64,000 nucleotides of DNA, from the NCBI GenBank assembly GCA_012103325.1, contig WLWY01000009.1:1-64000 (forward strand). Direction: 5' to 3'. Of this stretch, positions 60,030 to 64,000 are shown piece after piece. Positions within the stretch are counted from its first letter, which is position 1, and the number at the start of each line of letters is the position of its first letter. This stretch comes from Alphaproteobacteria bacterium (GTDB lineage Bacteria > Pseudomonadota > Alphaproteobacteria > UBA8366 > GCA-2717185). Under the pieces are notes generated by a model. It worked only from the letters and a program-made list of their open reading frames with translations. It was not told the origin of the DNA and made no database searches. The translations under genes and the position numbers were made by a program.

Positions 60030-60608
60030 ATGGCGCGACGGAATCCGGAAGAAACGCGGCAACGTATCTTGCAGGCGGCAACAGACCTGTTCTATGCGCG
60101 CGGTATCCGCGCCGTCGGGGTGGACGCGATTGCGGCTGAAGCCGGTGTGACCAAACGGACGATGTACAAACATTTTGAGAGCAAAGACGCGCTTATCGTC
60201 TGTTATCTCGAGGCGAGGGACGAACCGGTTTTGACCGGCCTGATAAATTCAATTGCCAATGCACCGGGAGATATTGCGGACCGGATCGCATCGATGTTTA
60301 TCGCTTTGGCGAAACGGGCGGAAGGGAAGTCGTGGCAAGGCTGCCCCTTTGCCCGGGCTGTCTCGGAACTCCGTGACGCTGACACCGGCGACGTTGCCAA
60401 AATCGCGGGCGATCACAAGCATACCTTCGAGCACTGGTTGGAAATGCACCTTGCCGCCGACAGCGTCGAGAGTGCTGACCTAGTCGCGCGCCAGGTTATG
60501 GTCTTGCTGGACGGGTGTATTACGCAGCTTCTGATCCATCGAGATTCCTCTTATGCGTACGCTAGCGCCAAGGCTGCCCGATGTCTCATCCGCGCGCGGT
60601 GCCCTTAG
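60030..60608 (+). CDS. TetR/AcrR family transcriptional regulator
   Basis: A 192-residue repressor-type protein. The N-terminal DNA-binding domain is RQRILQAATDLFYARGIRAV, then GVDAIAAEAGVTKRTMYKHF, with the TetR helix-turn-helix. The C-terminal ligand domain contains SWQGCPFARAVSELRDADTG, as in the group with a conserved GCPF motif. It lies three bases after the LinD-like gene and probably represses that pair through the palindrome at 58938. The inducer might be the LinD-like enzyme's substrate. Confidence 0.93.
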   Translation: MARRNPEETRQRILQAATDLFYARGIRAVGVDAIAAEAGVTKRTMYKHFESKDALIVCYLEARDEPVLTGLINSIANAPGDIADRIASMFIALAKRAEGKSWQGCPFARAVSELRDADTGDVAKIAGDHKHTFEHWLEMHLAADSVESADLVARQVMVLLDGCITQLLIHRDSSYAYASAKAARCLIRARCP

Positions 60609-60623
60609 GCCGAGGCCGGTACG

Positions 60624-61148
60624 TCAAGTGGGATATCGCGGGTGATGTATTGGCTGCAGTGTTCGTACCGCCCAGCCCTCGTTCGGCTCAACGGGCGTGT
60701 CGTTCGCGCCAATGCGCACGCCCCGCTGAACAATCGTTGCGTCGAGGCCGACGATTTCGAGGGGTGTAAAGCCGTCGGGCAGAGGCGTACTGTCTGGGGT
60801 TAGGCGGTCGATCAGGGTCATCGAGCCGCCCTCCGGCACGTCCATATCCGCGATGTCGCCCTGTACCAGGTTGCGGTCCCAGTTGGTCATCTTGGCACGG
60901 AAGGTCGGATTGACCGAGTTGCGGCCCGCCTTCGAGGTGTAGTTCTCGCTTTCCATAACGCCCGGGTCGCGCAGCTTGTAGACCGCGAGGAACGGCGCGC
61001 GCGCTTCGTGCGTGCATTCGTAGCGCTGTGCGGATTGGAACCCGTCGATCGTGAGCAGCATGGAAATATGCTTCCAATAGAACTCGTCGAACTGCGCACG
61101 GTCTTCGGTTGCCGGGTAGTGCATCTCGACCATGTAGTACGTGGTCAC
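60624..61148 (-). CDS. EthD-domain-like protein
   Basis: About 174 residues from GTG 61148, which has a strong AGAGGAG site 8 bases upstream; ATG-initiated forms start either inside the conserved part or far upstream. The start YMVEMHYPATEDRAQFDEFY with WKHISMLLTIDGFQSAQRYE resembles small EthD/DUF4286 ferredoxin-like-fold proteins that bind or modify hydrophobic compounds. It is convergent with the TetR gene and downstream of the LLM oxidoreductase on the same strand. Function unknown. Confidence 0.65.
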   Translation of the reverse strand: MTTYYMVEMHYPATEDRAQFDEFYWKHISMLLTIDGFQSAQRYECTHEARAPFLAVYKLRDPGVMESENYTSKAGRNSVNPTFRAKMTNWDRNLVQGDIADMDVPEGGSMTLIDRLTPDSTPLPDGFTPLEIVGLDATIVQRGVRIGANDTPVEPNEGWAVRTLQPIHHPRYPT

Positions 61149-61312
61149 AATTGAACTCCTCTTAGGTATGGGTTGGTCGCTCGTGCGCCAGCGCAGGAGA
61201 TGGCGCAAGGCGCCCATTCTACCTTTGAACGCGTCTTTCGCACGCGTTTCGCAATCGGGCGCAGGGAAGAAAAAACAGATCAAGCGGCTGGGCTTTTCAT
61301 TGCATGGTTTTC

Positions 61313-62230
61313 CTAACGGACGGTTTGTCGTTCCAGGACGAGTACCTGCTCGGCCATGACCGCCAGCATGCGCCAGGCTGTTTCCAGGTTCCGGGTCGCC
61401 TCGATATCGTCGTAATAGGTGTCGAGCAGCACATAGTCGCAGCCAAGCGCCTCAAGCGCCGCCATGTCGCCGCGTACTTGCTCGACCGTGCCTTCGCCGG
61501 CGACCCGTTCGTCCTCGGGCATTGGCGTTTCGGTTAGGCGCAACCGGATACGTGGGCACAATGCCGGCATGGGCTTTTCTTCCGCCTCCGCGATTTCCTT
61601 CAGCCGGGGGATGCCGGTGTCGCGGAACCAGTCGAGCCTGATGCGGATCGGGTGCCAGGCATCGCCATAGCGAACGGTGCGCCGCATCGCCGCGTCGCTC
61701 GGCCCGCCAACCCAGATCGGCGGATGCGGTTTCTGGACCGGTTGGGGCGCCGTGCTTACGTCCTGGAACTGTACAAATTCGCCGTCGAACGATGCGGTTT
61801 CCTTCGTCCAAAATTCCTTGATTGCCGCGAGATATTCGTTGGTGATTGCGCCGCGCCGATTGAAGGGTACGCCTAACGCGTCGAATTCCTCGCGTGCCCA
61901 TCCGACACCAACGCCGAGGATGCAGCGCCCGCCGCTCAGTTGGTCGATATTGGCGAAGGCGCGCGCGGTCTCCAGCGGGCTGCGATACGGCACGATGATT
62001 ACGGTTGTCCCGATCAGCACACGCTCGGTAATACCGGCCAGCCAGCCCAAGGTTGAAAGAGGCTCGTAAAACGGCGCTGGGTATCGTTCTTGGACGTCGC
62101 GCGTCGTTGCGACATGGTCCGAGGTCATCAGTAGATGATACCCAAGGGACTCAGTCAGCCCGGCCCAGCGGCGCAAGCTGTCGGGGCTGGCGGAAGGGCC
62201 GAAATTGATCAGATTCACGCCGATTTTCAT
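61313..62230 (-). CDS. LLM class F420-dependent oxidoreductase-like (TIGR03619 type)
   Basis: A 305-residue luciferase-like TIM barrel starting at MKIGVNLINFG (62230). Blocks: HLLMTSDHVATTRDVQERYP, ERVLIGTTVIIVPYRSPLET, RCILGVGVGWAREEFDALGV and PPIWVGGPSDAAMRRTVRYG. These match the TIGR03619 F420/FMN-type group. It probably performs a flavin-dependent hydride transfer or monooxygenation. It is divergent from the second LLM gene at 62378. Confidence 0.9.
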   Translation of the reverse strand: MKIGVNLINFGPSASPDSLRRWAGLTESLGYHLLMTSDHVATTRDVQERYPAPFYEPLSTLGWLAGITERVLIGTTVIIVPYRSPLETARAFANIDQLSGGRCILGVGVGWAREEFDALGVPFNRRGAITNEYLAAIKEFWTKETASFDGEFVQFQDVSTAPQPVQKPHPPIWVGGPSDAAMRRTVRYGDAWHPIRIRLDWFRDTGIPRLKEIAEAEEKPMPALCPRIRLRLTETPMPEDERVAGEGTVEQVRGDMAALEALGCDYVLLDTYYDDIEATRNLETAWRMLAVMAEQVLVLERQTVR

Positions 62231-62377
62231 GAGTCCAGACTCCCGGAGACGAGGGACGATAATCGTGTCTTTTTCGCTGGGCTTGCGCAAGGGGTCGGCG
62301 GCGGGTTGCGAAATGGGCCGTCTTGGTCTTGGATATGTCCGTACAAAAGTGTGTCCACTTTGTCAGGAGAACAACCC

Positions 62378-63640
62378 ATGCGGTTCGGCGTTTTTTATGA
62401 GTTGCAGCTTCCCCGCCCTTGGAATCCCGGCGATGAGCACCGGCTGTTCAAGGAGGCGCTGGACCAGATCGTTCTCGCCGACAAGCTGGGCTTCGATTAC
62501 GCGTGGGAGGTGGAGCACCATTTTCTTGACGAGTACTCTCACGCTTCCGCGCCGGAGGTATTCCTGGCAGCAGCGGCGGGCCGAACCGAACGTATTAGAT
62601 TGGGTCACGGTATCCGACAGGTGATCCCCAACTACAATCATCCAGCACGCACCGCCGAAGGTCTGGCCACACTCGACCTGTTGTCGGACGGTCGGGTTGA
62701 ATTTGGTATCGGCGAAGGGGCAACGCGGCTCGAACTCGGTGCATTCGGCATTCCGGCCAAGCGAAAGCGCGCCATGGCGCTGGAGGCGGCGGAGCAGATC
62801 TGCAACATGATGGTGCTGACGCCCTATCCCGGTTTCGAGGGCGAAGGGTTTTCGATGCCCTGCCGCAACGTGCTGCCCAAACCGTTGCAGGATCCGCATC
62901 CGAAGCTGTGGATGGCGTGTACCAACCGGGATACGATCAAGATTGCGGCGCAGAACGGGATCGGCGCACTGGCGTTTTCCTTCATCGACCCGGCGGAAGC
63001 GCTGCATTGGTCGAAGATCTATTACGACATCATTAAGAGCGAGGAATGTGTGCCGCTCGGCTGGAACGTCAACGCGAACATCGCGATCGTTTCGGCGTTC
63101 TCGATGCATGAAGACCGGGCGGAAGCGATCCGTCGCGGTCAGGACAATTTCGAATTCTTCCGCTATTCGCAGCAGCGGTTGGTCGCGCACGATTTCGTTC
63201 CTGGGTACAGCGATATGTGGTCGGACTTCATGGAGAAGCGCGGTGATGCGTCGGATCTTTTGATCAAAGCGGCGCTGGAGCGCGGTGAATATGACGGGGC
63301 GGGTATCGGGACGCCTGACGATATGCTGAAGCATTTGAAGAGCTTTCAGGATTGTGGCGTCGATCAGGTGATCATGCTGCAACAGGCCGGACATAATTCG
63401 AACAAGAATATCTGCGAGTCGCTGGAACTCTTCGCGGAGACCGTGATGCCGGAGTTCGCCAAGGACGTCGAAGCGCGCGAGGCGGCGAAAGCAAAGGAAC
63501 TGGCGCCCTATATCGAGGCAGCGCTGGCGCGAAAAACCTATATGCAGCCCCTGGCGGAGGAAGACGTGCCGGTGGTGAAAGCGTCAGTCAAAGTCGCAGG
63601 GGCAGACGCGCGCAGAAAAAGCCAGGATGCGGCGGATTAG
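62378..63640 (+). CDS. LLM class flavin-dependent monooxygenase
   Basis: A 420-residue bacterial luciferase-like protein starting at MRFGVFYELQLPRPWNPGDE (62378), with AGGAG 11 bases upstream; the longer frame upstream is a shadow of the divergent LLM gene. Blocks: GFDYAWEVEHHFLDEYSHAS, IRLGHGIRQVIPNYNHPART, GRVEFGIGEGATRLELGAFG and DPHPKLWMACTNRDTIKIAA. The C-terminal 60 residues are a lysine/alanine-rich extension. It probably oxygenates an organic substrate with reduced flavin supplied by another protein. Confidence 0.92.
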   Translation: MRFGVFYELQLPRPWNPGDEHRLFKEALDQIVLADKLGFDYAWEVEHHFLDEYSHASAPEVFLAAAAGRTERIRLGHGIRQVIPNYNHPARTAEGLATLDLLSDGRVEFGIGEGATRLELGAFGIPAKRKRAMALEAAEQICNMMVLTPYPGFEGEGFSMPCRNVLPKPLQDPHPKLWMACTNRDTIKIAAQNGIGALAFSFIDPAEALHWSKIYYDIIKSEECVPLGWNVNANIAIVSAFSMHEDRAEAIRRGQDNFEFFRYSQQRLVAHDFVPGYSDMWSDFMEKRGDASDLLIKAALERGEYDGAGIGTPDDMLKHLKSFQDCGVDQVIMLQQAGHNSNKNICESLELFAETVMPEFAKDVEAREAAKAKELAPYIEAALARKTYMQPLAEEDVPVVKASVKVAGADARRKSQDAAD

Positions 63641-63807
63641 CGGGGATGCATTGGATCGCCTTGGTTCAAAAAGTTAAGCGAATGTTTAGTAATTCGGCCG
63701 AAAATTGAAGGCGTAAAAATCGCTCCCTTGTATAAGGCCGAAGCTTTGCCAGATTCGGTTGTGGCCTATAGAGGGTCGCGTTTGATTGGGTGGAGATCGA
63801 GAATATT
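63641..63807. other. Intergenic region upstream of response regulator 3
   Basis: About 167 AT-richer bases following the LLM gene. They probably hold the promoter of the response regulator that begins at 63808. No repeat or RNA gene was recognised; a 62-codon minus-strand frame here shows no protein character. Confidence 0.4.
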
Positions 63808-64000
63808 ATGGCAAGTTCGTCTGAGGTTTCGATGACTTTGGATACTGTCCGCATTCTTGTCGTGGAGGATGACGAGGATTACGCGGAGTGGATTGAATTG
63901 GCGCTGCAAGGTCTAGGAATTAACAGTATCACCAAGGCGCCAGACGGTGTGAGTGCGCTTAATCTTACCGAGAGCGATGCCGCATTCGATCTCATCATAT
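63808..64000 (+). CDS. CheY-like response regulator, C-terminus beyond the window edge
   Basis: The first 64 codons of a receiver domain, open at the right edge. It reads TLDTVRILVVEDDEDYAEWI with the acidic pair, and the phospho-acceptor region starts at the very end (FDLII). GGAG lies about 13 bases before ATG 63808. The layout resembles the two single-domain regulators at 16195 and 16741, making it the third such gene here. Whether an output domain follows cannot be seen. Confidence 0.85.
   Translation, partial: MASSSEVSMTLDTVRILVVEDDEDYAEWIELALQGLGINSITKAPDGVSALNLTESDAAFDLII

Noticed and set aside
63666..63854. A 62-codon minus-strand frame before response regulator 3
   Set aside because: It overlaps the promoter and start of the regulator, with no ribosome-binding site or family pattern.

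Overview
The window looks like a chromosomal segment of a GC-rich, free-living alphaproteobacterium, probably a marine Rhodospirillales-type organism. This is inferred from codon usage, the GcvA-type LysR regulators, the queuosine operon, and the many TauD/TfdA dioxygenases, CoA-pathway enzymes and ABC importers. No rRNA, tRNA, CRISPR array or phage module was seen. Most genes are small catabolic operons separated by short spacers; nearly every longer spacer holds a repeat element.

Layout. 1-7.4 kb: MFS transporter (cut by the edge), CmcJ/AsaB-type oxygenase, LysR regulator, a TauD dioxygenase, an M20 amidohydrolase, VOC protein, methyltransferase and a second TauD enzyme. 7.4-16 kb: HIBADH-like dehydrogenase, two small proteins, a CoA-side-chain cluster (PaaG-like hydratase/isomerase, thiolase-fold protein plus DUF35 partner, divergent SDR), RidA, alpha/beta hydrolase, a kappa-GST-type isomerase and a hydratase. 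16-20 kb: two paralogous single-domain response regulators, a glycosyltransferase and asparagine synthase. 20.8-24 kb: putA with one in-frame TGA, flanked by two direct copies of a repeat cassette. 24.7-27.5 kb: an Fe3+ import pair without ATPase. 28-38.6 kb: leucine dehydrogenase-like enzyme, Asp/Glu-racemase-fold protein, DUF1445 protein, nucleoside hydrolase, DMFase-like protein, a GSAM-like aminotransferase with an in-frame TAA, and a D-2-hydroxyacid dehydrogenase. 39.4-45.1 kb: queuosine locus (precursor transporter, queA, tgt, queF, queG) split by an IS5-type element nested in a MITE. 45.1-51.4 kb: TauD enzyme, GIY-YIG gene, NitT/TauT-type ABC importer and a LysR gene. 51.5-58.9 kb: an atypical SDH/FRD-like complex, class I fumarase-like alpha and beta subunits, a permuted CoA-transferase and another TauD enzyme. 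59-64 kb: a linalool dehydratase/isomerase-like protein with a TetR regulator and a 22-bp palindrome at its start, an EthD-like protein, two LLM oxidoreductases, and a third response regulator cut by the right edge.

The most unusual material is the non-coding, mobile-looking DNA. There are five copies (one intact, four decayed) of a cassette in which REP-like palindromes bracket a small GIY-YIG nuclease gene. Two ~265-bp elements share a conserved, hairpin-rich core but have entirely different self-complementary arms, a pattern suggesting selection on structure. A MITE family shares terminal repeats with the resident IS, and one copy is interrupted by that IS. A 131-bp twin-hairpin repeat occurs twice, and once exactly fills the gap between two convergent stop codons.
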